Assembly (NCBI GenBank): GCA_945877525.1
Contig: CAMDVP010000054.1
Coordinates: forward strand, 1 to 13,936
Direction of reading: 5' to 3'
Source: an uncultured Clostridia bacterium
GTDB taxonomy: Bacteria > Bacillota > Clostridia > Christensenellales > Aristaeellaceae
Length of the DNA: 13,936 bases
Positions 6,416 through 12,629 of the stretch are shown piece after piece. The position numbers were made by a program, and so were the translations under genes. Each line of letters begins with the position of its first letter. The stretch's first letter is position 1. The notes under the pieces are model-generated. The model saw only the letters and a program-made list of their open reading frames with translations, ran no database searches and was not told where the DNA came from.

Positions 6416-7213
6416 ATGCCTGAGATCGATTTCCATCAGGGCTTTCGTCCATTGACCTCCCATCCCTTTGATCGGGAGGACTGCGGAGAAACCTTGCCCT
6501 GCAAGGCGCTCAGGCCCTATGTGCGCTGCTTCTGGGGCCCTGTGGTACAAAAGCCCTGCCTGGTGGTGCCGGATGCCTGCGCGGACATCATCATCCGCAC
6601 GGACGACGAGCGTATCCGTATGGCGTTCTGCCCGGTGGACAACACGCCCTTTGTATCCGGGCTGCAAAGCGGCTGCATGTTTGGCGTGCGCTTCTATTTC
6701 TGGGCGCTGCCATACTGGACGGGCGGCCCCTTCAGCGAGGAAGCCTTTCCCGACCTGCGGAGCTATCTGGCGCGGGAGGGCTTTGTGGAAGCCGACCACG
6801 CCAGGCGGAGCCGGCTGATGGAAGCGTATCTTTTGCGGCGCATGGAAAAGAATCGGGTGGAGGGCGCGCTGCTGGACGGAGTGGACTATCTTTTGCGCAG
6901 CCATGGCCGGGTGCAGGCAAAGGATGCAGCAGTCCATGCAGCCGTCAGCTTGCGGACGCTGGAACGCCTGTTCCGGGCGAGGCTGGGCCTTTCCCCAAAA
7001 GAGGCCGCCGAGGTGATCCGCTATCAGACGCTGTGGCGGCGCAGTCTGGCGCCGGATGGCTTTGACGTGCAGGAACAGGTGGAGGCGCTGGGGTTTTGCG
7101 ACCAGGCGCATCTGCTCAACACATTCCGGCGTTATCACGGCCTGCCACTCCGGGAGGCTGTGGCGCGGGCAAAAAACATCGCGTTTTTCCAAGACGGCGC
7201 GACGGGCCTGTGA
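6416..7213 (+). CDS. AraC family transcriptional regulator
   Basis: The 265-residue protein has an N-terminal domain with ALRPYVRCFWG and VVPDACADIII (about 31-60), typical of the sensor-like domain (DUF6597 type) that precedes some AraC DNA-binding domains. At the C-terminus is a two-part helix-turn-helix: the first around 165-205 (VSLRTLERLFRARLG), the second around 219-248 (VEALGFCDQAHLLNTFRR, then YHGLPL). The ATG at 6416 is preferred to a GTG at 6407 because GGGAGGT (6402-6408) would overlap the GTG but lies 7 nt before the ATG. The VOC gene follows after 40 bp on the same strand and is the likely co-transcribed partner. Only 24 bp separate the gene from the upstream terminator, and no convincing promoter was seen there. 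Confidence 0.88.
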   Translation: MPEIDFHQGFRPLTSHPFDREDCGETLPCKALRPYVRCFWGPVVQKPCLVVPDACADIIIRTDDERIRMAFCPVDNTPFVSGLQSGCMFGVRFYFWALPYWTGGPFSEEAFPDLRSYLAREGFVEADHARRSRLMEAYLLRRMEKNRVEGALLDGVDYLLRSHGRVQAKDAAVHAAVSLRTLERLFRARLGLSPKEAAEVIRYQTLWRRSLAPDGFDVQEQVEALGFCDQAHLLNTFRRYHGLPLREAVARAKNIAFFQDGATGL

Positions 7214-7253
7214 TAGGATTGTTTCATTAACCAATGAGAGAGGGGATAGACGG

Positions 7254-7679
7254 ATGCTGGGCATTGTTCCAAATCTACACTTTGACGGCTGCTGCGCCGA
7301 GGCCATGGCGTTGTACCGGGCTGCCTTTGGCGCGCAGACTTCCTTTGTAATGCACTACGCGGACGCAGACCCCAAGGATTTGCGCAGGCCGCTGAACGAA
7401 GCGGAAAAGCAGTATGTGTACCATGCGGAGAGCACTTTCGCTGGAACGCGGGTGATGATGGCTGACGAGTTGGACATGCCTATGCAACCGGGAACAGCGA
7501 TGATCCTTGTCATCACCATGGACAACAGGGATGAGGTCATGCAAGCCTTCCGGGTGCTGGAGGAGGGTGGCAGGGTGATCTATCCGCCCCACGCCACGGC
7601 ATACAGCTCCTGCACCTGCAGCCTGACCGACCGCTATGGCTTTCGATGGACCATCATGACGGAGCAGACAGAACGGTAA
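7254..7679 (+). CDS. VOC (glyoxalase/PhnB-like) superfamily protein
   Basis: The 141-residue protein begins MLGIVPNLHFDGCCAEAMALYRAAFGA (given as the PhnB-type pattern P-x-L-x-F-x-G-x-C-x-E-A-x-x-x-Y). It ends with the paired-beta-alpha motif block SCTCSLTDRYGFRWTI. PhnB-like VOC proteins bind or modify small molecules and are often paired with regulators; no substrate can be read here. The ATG at 7254 is preceded by AGAGAGGGG about 8 nt upstream. A longer frame reaching back to 7056 only overlaps the AraC gene and is not credible. Co-expression with the AraC regulator is likely. Confidence 0.85.
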   Translation: MLGIVPNLHFDGCCAEAMALYRAAFGAQTSFVMHYADADPKDLRRPLNEAEKQYVYHAESTFAGTRVMMADELDMPMQPGTAMILVITMDNRDEVMQAFRVLEEGGRVIYPPHATAYSSCTCSLTDRYGFRWTIMTEQTER

Positions 7680-7692
7680 AACAGTGTTATAT

Positions 7693-7966
7693 TAAATATA
7701 GCATCAAGAGGACGGCTCCGAAGGTTTCCATAGGGCGGCGCCTCGCCAGTGGCGAGTCTGCCGAAGGCGGAAGTCGAAAGCGGAATGACAATGACCGGAA
7801 AGCCCTTTGGGGAGCGAGGCTTTCGTCGCCAGTGGCGACAATGAGAAAGCCGAACGAGTCAGCCGAAACGAGCGGCCCTCGGCCGCGACGATTGAGGCTG
7901 CGGACGCGCCCGCAGGCGCGAAACCTCTGCCCCTCATCAAAACAATCGTTTTGAACAAAAACAGAA
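7693..7966. repeat. Hairpin-rich intergenic repeat, copy 2 (long form)
   Basis: The core (7705-7951) is collinear with copy 1: 7711-7920 aligns gap-free to 1021-1230 with 13 differences counted by eye. All five hairpins persist: 7742-7756, 7757-7771 (one arm base changed C to T, keeping a G-U pair), 7825-7839, 7872-7886 (innermost pair lost) and 7905-7920. The AT-rich right edge (GAACAAAAACAGAATAAAAC) resembles that of copy 3 on alignment. It fills the gap between the convergent VOC and tmcAL genes. Together with the tmcAL terminator it accounts for all 336 bp of that gap; no gene was found in it. Confidence 0.9.
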
Positions 7967-7967
7967 T

Positions 7968-8012
7968 AAAACAAACAATACCGCCGCCGGAATGTGCATA
8001 TCCGGCGGCGGT
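7968..8012 (-). terminator. Intrinsic terminator of tmcAL
   Basis: A perfect 12-bp stem (7980-7991 with 8001-8012, arm ACCGCCGCCGGA) has a 9-nt loop. On the minus strand it is followed by ATTGTTTGTTTTATT. It starts 3 nt after the tmcAL stop codon. Confidence 0.9.
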
Positions 8013-8015
8013 GCT

Positions 8016-9194
8016 TTACAGTCGGACAACGCCCTGCGTCAGGGCCAGCCCTGTTGGCAGGCCGCAGCCCAGGGCCCACAGGTCATAGGCCAGAAGCTCG
8101 GTGCGGAACCATGCTTCATCCGGCGGAAAATCGGCGGCCTTCCCGATGATGGGGAAGCCGCTTTGCTTTATCCTGCGGAGAAGCGGCAAAGCAGCGTCCG
8201 CCATGCCCAGCAGCCACGCGGCGGGAGGAAGGGGCTCGCGATCAAGCTGCGCGGAGGTCATACCGAGAAGTGCGTGAGTGCACAGACGGGATAGCCGTGC
8301 GTAGGGATAGCGGCGTGTCTTGGCCCATTGGAGCAGAGCTTCTCTGCCGCAGGAGGCTGCGGACGCGGCCATCAGACGATCCTCAATGCCTTCGGACAGG
8401 TCCGGCAGAGCGGCCCAATCCGCAAGGCTCATGGAGCGCAGGCGGCACAGGAGCGCCCCGTCCAGCGATTCCGGACGGTGGATGCGACCGCAGAGCGCCT
8501 CCTGCTCGAGGATTGTGTAGGCGGCATTCGGCATGGCGGCCCGGGCGCCGGCCCAGTTTCCCCGAAGTATGGCGCTGCGCAGGGCCGTTGCGGAGGGCGC
8601 GTCCGGGGAAAGTCCTGTGGCGTGATAGCTGCCCTGCCGTGGAACAGGGATGACCTCCATCTCCGCGTTCAGGCGAAGCATGGCGCGAAGGTAACATACG
8701 GCCAGGGTGGCGTTAGGGGACGACAGCGCTGCTTCCGCGCCCGGAATGCGTTCCTGTACGGCGGCGGACAGGGCGGCAGGGTAAGGTCGTCCTGCGCCAA
8801 GAAGCTCCCGCAGGCGGGTGCGGAAGGCGGCGTCAGGCTCCTCCAGCAGGCGGGCACAGGCGCGGAGAAGGGGCAGGTTGTTCTGCTCCACCCCGAAGGA
8901 GATGGCGTCCACCCCCATGCTTTTCAGCAGCGCCACGCCGGAAAGAGCGAAGTGCTCCGCGTCCCTGGCAGCCCATACGGCAGGCAGAGCAAACACTGCG
9001 TCCGCCCCGCAGGCAAGGGCCATCCGTGTCCGCGCGGCGGGGGAGAGCAGGGCAAACTCGCCCCGCTGGGTGACACAGGAGGACATGACCACTGCCACAC
9101 AGTCGGCTCCGGTGCGCTCCCGGGCCTGTGCCAGATGGAAGGCGTGGCCACGATGAAAAGGATTGTATTCGGCAATGACTCCGACGGTGTGCAT
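8016..9194 (-). CDS. tmcAL: tRNA(Met) cytidine acetate ligase (YlbM/TmcAL)
   Basis: The 392-residue protein matches TmcAL (formerly YlbM, about 415 residues in B. subtilis). That enzyme activates acetate with ATP to form acetyl-AMP and acetylates the wobble cytidine (ac4C34) of elongator tRNA-Met. The nucleotidyltransferase signature GVIAEYNPFHRGH (5-17) is intact. The next block reads MSSCVTQRGEFALL (37-50) where the family usually has MSGNFVQRGEPA. FALP-x-V-W-A-A-R-D-A-E-x-F-A and GVDAISFGVE follow as expected. The second of two close ATGs (9194) is chosen, because AGGAGG lies 7 nt before it but only 1 nt before the ATG at 9200. A much longer frame reaching 9845 is merely antisense to pduL. 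The divergent pduL-ackA pair makes acetate, its presumed substrate. Confidence 0.93.
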   Translation of the reverse strand: MHTVGVIAEYNPFHRGHAFHLAQARERTGADCVAVVMSSCVTQRGEFALLSPAARTRMALACGADAVFALPAVWAARDAEHFALSGVALLKSMGVDAISFGVEQNNLPLLRACARLLEEPDAAFRTRLRELLGAGRPYPAALSAAVQERIPGAEAALSSPNATLAVCYLRAMLRLNAEMEVIPVPRQGSYHATGLSPDAPSATALRSAILRGNWAGARAAMPNAAYTILEQEALCGRIHRPESLDGALLCRLRSMSLADWAALPDLSEGIEDRLMAASAASCGREALLQWAKTRRYPYARLSRLCTHALLGMTSAQLDREPLPPAAWLLGMADAALPLLRRIKQSGFPIIGKAADFPPDEAWFRTELLAYDLWALGCGLPTGLALTQGVVRL

Positions 9195-9221
9195 GGACAT
9201 GCCTCCTCTCATATTGAGTGC

Positions 9222-9238
9222 ATTATAGCATGAATCAT
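9222..9238 (-). promoter_or_regulatory. Probable tmcAL promoter (extended -10)
   Basis: On the minus strand TGCTATAAT gives an extended -10 element (TATAAT at 9222-9227), 28 nt upstream of the start codon. No good -35 is present at 16-18 bp, which fits an extended -10 promoter. Confidence 0.6.
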
Positions 9239-9272
9239 CCCAAAAGGAAAAGCCAAAAGGGGGAAAACCAAC

Positions 9273-9300
9273 TTTACAAATGGCAGATTGGTGGTATAAT
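9273..9300 (+). promoter_or_regulatory. Promoter of pduL-ackA
   Basis: TTTACA (9273-9278) and TATAAT (9295-9300) are separated by 16 bp, 39 nt before the pduL ATG. It lies back to back with the tmcAL promoter. Confidence 0.78.
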
Positions 9301-9338
9301 AGAATAGAATCCATATGAGGAAAGGATGAAAACACACC

Positions 9339-9911
9339 ATGAAGAATTTCATTGTTGAAACCTCCGCCCGTCATGTGCATGTGACCCAGCAGGATCTGGA
9401 AACCCTGTTCGGCAAGGGATATGAGCTGAATGTAAAGAAGATGCTGTCCCAGCCCGGCCAGTATGCCTGCGAGGAGCGGGTGGACGTGGTCGGCCCCAAG
9501 AAGACCCTCACCGGCGTGAGCATCCTCGGACCCGTTCGCAACGCCACCCAGGTGGAAATTTCCCTGACCGACGCGCGTTCCATCGGCGTGGCCGCTCCCA
9601 TTCGTGAATCCGGCGATATTGAGGGTTCCGGCGCATGCAAGCTGGTGGGCCCCGCGGGCGAGGTGGAGATCAGCCAGGGCGTGATCGCCGCCAAGCGCCA
9701 CATCCACATGACTCCTGCCGACGCTGCCGAGTGCGGCGTGCAGGACAAGGATGTTGTCAGCGTGAGGGTGGACACCAATGGCCGCAGCCTGGTTTTCGGA
9801 GACGTGGTGGTTCGCGTGAGCGAGAAGTTTGCTCTGGCCATGCACATTGACACCGACGAAAGCAACGCCGCCGCCTGCGGCCGCGACACCATGGGCGAAA
9901 TCGTCAAGTAA
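9339..9911 (+). CDS. pduL: Phosphate acyltransferase of the PduL type (phosphotransacetylase role)
   Basis: The 190-residue protein has both halves of the PduL fold: SARHVHVT (9-16, metal-ligand His12 and His14), GPVRNATQVEIS (64-75), RESGDIEGS (89-97, presumed catalytic Arg90), AKRHIHMTPADA (118-129, His121 and His123) and HIDTDESNAA (169-178). PduL enzymes bind zinc and convert acyl-CoA plus phosphate to acyl-phosphate. There is no N-terminal encapsulation peptide: the catalytic domain starts within ten residues of the start, and no microcompartment shell genes are nearby. A cytosolic housekeeping phosphotransacetylase is therefore more likely than a propanediol enzyme. AckA follows after 27 bp and would use the acetyl-phosphate. 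The ribosome binding site (GAGGAAAGGA) ends 12 nt before ATG, slightly far. The symbol denotes the family, not propanediol use. Confidence 0.92.
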   Translation: MKNFIVETSARHVHVTQQDLETLFGKGYELNVKKMLSQPGQYACEERVDVVGPKKTLTGVSILGPVRNATQVEISLTDARSIGVAAPIRESGDIEGSGACKLVGPAGEVEISQGVIAAKRHIHMTPADAAECGVQDKDVVSVRVDTNGRSLVFGDVVVRVSEKFALAMHIDTDESNAAACGRDTMGEIVK

Positions 9912-9938
9912 TGCGAGCAGAATAAAGGAGTTCGACCG

Positions 9939-11144
9939 ATGAAGATTCTGATTGTGAACGCGGGTTCCTCATCCCTGAAGTATCAGGTGATCGACATGGA
10001 GGGCGAGCAGGTGCTGGCCAAGGGCGTTGTGGAGCGCATCAACATTGAGGGCAGCCAGCTCAAGCACGCCAAGGGCAAGGCCAAGTATGAGATCAAGCGC
10101 CCCATCAAGGATCATGTGGAGGCCACCCAGCTGGTGCTGGCCACCCTGCAGGATCCCGAGATGGGCGTGATTTCCTCCGTGGACGAGATCGGCGCGGTGG
10201 GCCATCGCGTGCTGCACGGCGGTACCGAGTTCTCTGAGTCTGTGGTGATCAACGACCAGGTGAAGGCTGCTATCCGCAAGTGCATTCCTCTGGGCCCCCT
10301 GCACAACCCCGCCAACCTCATGGGCATCGAGGCCTGCGAGAAGGTTATGCCCACCACCCCCCAGGTGGCTGTGTTCGACACCGCGTTCCATCAGACTATG
10401 CCCGCCAAGGCGTACATGTATGGTGTACCCAAGCGCTTTGAGGAGCAGTACGGTGTGCGCCGCTACGGCTTCCACGGCACCAGCCACCGCTATGTCAGCA
10501 AGCGCGTGTGCGAGTTCATGGGCGTTGATCCCGTGGGCCAGCGCATCATCATCTGCCACCTGGGCAACGGCTCCAGCCTGAGCGCCGTGGTGGACGGCAA
10601 GTGCGTGGACACCTCGATGGGCCTGACCCCCCTTGAGGGCCTGCTGATGGGCACCCGCTGCGGCTCCTGCGACCCCGCGGTGGTGCAGTTTATCGCCAAC
10701 AACGAGCATATGACCCCCGACGAGGTGCTGGACATGATGAACAAGAAGTCCGGCCTGCTGGGTATCAGCGGCACCTCCTCCGACATGCGCGACGTGGACG
10801 AAGCGGCGGACAGGGGCGATCCCAACGCCATTCTGGCCCGCGACATGCTGGTCTACGGCATTCAGAAGTACATCGGATCCTATGCCGCGGCCATGGGCGG
10901 CGTGGACATGATCGTGTTCACTGCTGGCATCGGTGAGAACAATGGCCGTCTGCGTGAACGCGTGATGGCGAACTTTGAATATCTGGGCGCGAAGCTGGAC
11001 ACGGCTAAGAACACCGCCTGTGCCGATGGCCATGCCACCGAGTGCGTGATTTCCACCGACGACAGCCGGGTGAAGGTGCTGGTCATCCCCACTAACGAGG
11101 AGATCATGATCGCCCGTGATACCCTCGAGCTGGTGAGCAAGTAA
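9939..11144 (+). CDS. ackA: Acetate kinase
   Basis: The 401-residue, full-length acetate kinase catalyses acetyl-phosphate + ADP to acetate + ATP in the cytosol, the ATP-yielding step of acetogenic fermentation. Its signatures are complete: NAGSSSLKYQ (7-16), GHRVLHGG with Arg90, the catalytic Asp147 in VFDTAFH, GFHGTSHRY with His179, HLGNGSS (207-213), MGTR with Arg240, FTAGIGENN and the C-terminal IPTNEE. MGTRCGSCDPAVV differs from the common MGTRSGDIDPAI. AAAGGAG (9924-9930) lies 8 nt before the ATG. It is the second gene after pduL. No strong terminator was found after it: CAGGAA (11156-11161) and TTCCTG (11174-11179) could form a weak hairpin abutting the yceD promoter, so some read-through into yceD-rpmF is possible. 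Confidence 0.97.
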   Translation: MKILIVNAGSSSLKYQVIDMEGEQVLAKGVVERINIEGSQLKHAKGKAKYEIKRPIKDHVEATQLVLATLQDPEMGVISSVDEIGAVGHRVLHGGTEFSESVVINDQVKAAIRKCIPLGPLHNPANLMGIEACEKVMPTTPQVAVFDTAFHQTMPAKAYMYGVPKRFEEQYGVRRYGFHGTSHRYVSKRVCEFMGVDPVGQRIIICHLGNGSSLSAVVDGKCVDTSMGLTPLEGLLMGTRCGSCDPAVVQFIANNEHMTPDEVLDMMNKKSGLLGISGTSSDMRDVDEAADRGDPNAILARDMLVYGIQKYIGSYAAAMGGVDMIVFTAGIGENNGRLRERVMANFEYLGAKLDTAKNTACADGHATECVISTDDSRVKVLVIPTNEEIMIARDTLELVSK

Positions 11145-11179
11145 TCCCCGCAGGGCAGGAAATACGCGAGAAATTCCTG

Positions 11180-11208
11180 TTGACAAACGCAGGGAAAAAT
11201 TCTATAAT
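11180..11208 (+). promoter_or_regulatory. Consensus promoter of yceD-rpmF
   Basis: TTGACA (11180-11185) and TATAAT (11203-11208) are both perfect, with the ideal 17-bp spacer. Transcription should start near 11215, which rules out the in-frame ATG at 11214 as the normal yceD start. Confidence 0.92.
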
Positions 11209-11237
11209 AAGCAATGGTCACATTTGAGGTGAGGACG

Positions 11238-11744
11238 ATGACGCTGAACGTATCCGACGCGCTGCACCATCCCGGCCAGGACTATGCCTTCCAGGGCGAG
11301 CAGACCATTGCCCCCGTGGATATCGGCGGCGATACCGTATCCTTCGATACGGCGCTGCTCAAGGGCAGGTTCTTTACGGCCGACGACGGAAGCGTGACGG
11401 TGGACGGCAGACTGACTACCGTGGCTCACGCTCATTGCGCAAATTGCCTGGAGCCTGCCATGGCGGAGATTGATACGCCCTTCCATGAAACCTTTCAGCG
11501 GAACGGCGATCCGTCAGACGACGAGATTTTCGCCTATGAGGGCTATCGGGTGGAATTTGACAAGCTGGCCATGTCCTACGCTGTGCTGGCCCTGCCCATT
11601 CGCTTCCTCTGCAAGGAGGATTGCCCGGGACTGGGCGAAACGCACCCGGTGGACGTTGATTTCAGCCTATGCCAGAAGGAACTGCCAGGTCAGCATCCTT
11701 TTGCGGCATTGCAGCAGTTGCTGACAAAGGATGAGGAGGTGTAA
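11238..11744 (+). CDS. yceD: YceD family protein (DUF177, large ribosomal RNA accumulation protein)
   Basis: The 168-residue protein of the DUF177/YceD family is recognised by a CANC motif (Cys67, Cys70) and the later LPIRFLCKEDCPGL (Cys125, Cys129), which together look like a metal site. A C-terminal HPFAALQQLL block and the location directly before rpmF support the call. YceD is linked to 23S rRNA accumulation in E. coli and plants; the molecular role is unsettled. The start at 11238 was chosen because GAGGT (11226-11230) lies 7 nt upstream and because an earlier in-frame ATG at 11214 would coincide with the predicted transcription start. The rpmF gene begins 2 bp after its stop codon, and rpmF's ribosome binding site lies within the last yceD codons. 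Confidence 0.9.
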   Translation: MTLNVSDALHHPGQDYAFQGEQTIAPVDIGGDTVSFDTALLKGRFFTADDGSVTVDGRLTTVAHAHCANCLEPAMAEIDTPFHETFQRNGDPSDDEIFAYEGYRVEFDKLAMSYAVLALPIRFLCKEDCPGLGETHPVDVDFSLCQKELPGQHPFAALQQLLTKDEEV

Positions 11745-11746
11745 AC

Positions 11747-11938
11747 ATGGCTCTTCCGAAGGGAAAAATCTCCAAGGCTCGCAAGCACAGCCGTCAGGCG
11801 AACTGGAAGCTGAGCCTGCCCGGCATTGTTGAATGCCCGCAGTGCCATCAGATGAAGCTGGCGCACCGCGTGTGCAAGCACTGCGGTTACTACAAGGGAA
11901 CGCAGGTCGTCGTGAAGGACGAGGCTCAGAAGGCCTGA
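11747..11938 (+). CDS. rpmF: 50S ribosomal protein L32
   Basis: The 63-residue protein is L32 of the large ribosomal subunit. It has the usual start MALPKGKISKARKHSRQANW and a four-cysteine zinc ribbon, CPQC (30-33) and CKHC (43-46), so this is the zinc-containing form. The ribosome binding site GAGGAGGTG (11732-11740) sits in the end of yceD, 2 bp before the ATG spacing that separates the genes; translation is probably coupled. It is transcribed from the consensus promoter before yceD. Notably, no terminator of its own follows. The T-box leader starts 20 nt after the stop codon. Confidence 0.97.
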   Translation: MALPKGKISKARKHSRQANWKLSLPGIVECPQCHQMKLAHRVCKHCGYYKGTQVVVKDEAQKA

Positions 11939-11958
11939 GTTTCTGCATCCCTTTCATA

Positions 11959-12217
11959 GCTCTCGCAAATGGAGGAGGAGTACCCTGTACGCGCAGGCAG
12001 AGAGAGCGGTTCACCGGCTGCAAGACCGCTTCTGCAATCGATAGGGGAAGGTCGCTTCCACAGAGCGCCGGATGAACGCATGTCCTGCATGCCTTAGTTT
12101 GGCGCGGGCGCACCCGTTACAGTGCAGGTGAGGCAAACTCCAGCCGGTTACGGCACGTTTGCGAAGCAAGGTGGTACCACGGAGCAGTTCCGTCCTTCGG
12201 GATGGAGCTGCTTTTTT
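11959..12217 (+). promoter_or_regulatory. T-box riboswitch, probably valine-specific, upstream of the valS operon
   Basis: Stem I runs from GCTCT (11959-11963) to AGAGC (12062-12066), with GGAGG (11971-11975) pairing CTTCC (12055-12059). Between lies a loop-E-like specifier loop, AGTA (11978-11981) opposite GAA (12047-12049), followed by GTC at 12051-12053, a valine codon. The distal part shows the typical AGAGAG...GGCTGCAAG arrangement (12000-12024). The conserved T-box AAGGTGGTACCACGG is at 12168-12182; its TGGT would pair with a tRNA ACCA end, fitting discriminator A of tRNA-Val. Uncharged tRNA binding would stabilise the antiterminator and allow transcription of the downstream genes, of which valS is the third. 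No promoter was recognised in the 20 nt between rpmF and stem I. Confidence 0.93.
12183..12217 (+). terminator. T-box regulatory terminator
   Basis: A stem of about 13 bp (12183-12195 with 12200-12212, two G-U pairs) is closed by a TTCG loop and followed by six T residues (12212-12217). It competes with the antiterminator formed by the T-box sequence. Confidence 0.93.
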
Positions 12218-12237
12218 GATCCTTGGAGCTGTCTGCA

Positions 12238-12375
12238 ATACTGTGCTGCAAAAAGTACAGCAGAAAGGAGATGGCCCCGAAGGTTTCCAAAGGACGATCG
12301 GAAAACCCTTTGGTCGCGCCCGCAGGCGCGAAACCTCTGCCTTCGGCAAAGAAATCGTTTAGGCAAGAACAGTAT
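12238..12375. repeat. Hairpin-rich intergenic repeat, copy 3 (internally deleted short form)
   Basis: The core (12265-12362) matches both ends and one middle piece of the long copies: ATGGCC-x-CGAAGGTTTCCAAAGG, then GATCGGAAA-x-CCCTTTGG, then CGCGCCCGCAGGCGCGAAACC, then AAATCGTTT. Two internal blocks present in copies 1 and 2, of roughly 55 and 95 bp and containing four of the five hairpins, are absent. The CGCGCC/GGCGCG hairpin remains (12315-12330), and CCAAAGG/CCTTTGG can form another. The unit is bounded by ATACTGT (12238-12244) and its inverse ACAGTAT (12369-12375), like terminal inverted repeats. With the T-box it fills the 478-bp gap between rpmF and the next gene. Confidence 0.8.
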
Positions 12376-12416
12376 AACACGCGCTGCCGGAGCATGGCAG
12401 CAGGGAGGTGACCCGT

Positions 12417-12617
12417 ATGTCTTACCCCGAAAAGGTGCTGTCCCGCATCCTTGACCCGGGCATTGCGCTGATCGCCGTAGGAGCGGTCGCGGTGTTTCTG
12501 TCCGAGCGCATCACCCGGGGCATTGCCGATGAAAAGCATCGCGCGACGGCCAATACTGCTATCAAGGCAGCGGGGTTGGTCGTCGCAATCATCGGGGCTG
12601 TGCTGCTGTTTACATAA
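12417..12617 (+). CDS. Small two-helix membrane protein, unknown function
   Basis: The 66-residue protein has two hydrophobic segments (about 15-30 and 51-65) separated by a charged loop, RITRGIADEKHRATAN. No family is recognised. The ATG at 12417 is chosen over a GTG at 12408 because GGGAGGTG (12403-12410) overlaps the GTG and lies 6 nt before the ATG. It is the first gene after the T-box terminator and the short repeat, and ends 12 bp before the GNAT gene, so it should be under valine control along with valS. The strong ribosome binding site and tight spacing argue that it is a real gene, although coding support from length alone is weak. Confidence 0.7.
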   Translation: MSYPEKVLSRILDPGIALIAVGAVAVFLSERITRGIADEKHRATANTAIKAAGLVVAIIGAVLLFT

Positions 12618-12629
12618 GGAGTGGATGGG

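Noticed and set aside
9195..9845. N-terminal extension of tmcAL to 609 codons
   Set aside because: The extra part is antisense to pduL, and the ATG at 9194 has a well-placed ribosome binding site and starts at the family's conserved N-terminus.
11156..11179. CAGGAA/TTCCTG inverted repeat after ackA as a terminator
   Set aside because: The stem is only 6 bp with a 12-nt loop and there is no T-run; it abuts the yceD -35 box. An operator is possible but unsupported.
9969..11186. 405-codon open frame antisense to ackA
   Set aside because: A shadow of high-GC codon use in ackA. It is His/Gly/Val-rich without family motifs, while ackA is complete on the plus strand.
12241..12263. CTGT...ACAG pairing before copy 3 as a second terminator after the T-box
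   Set aside because: Pairing is only 4-5 bp and there is no T-run; it is better explained as the left edge of the repeat.
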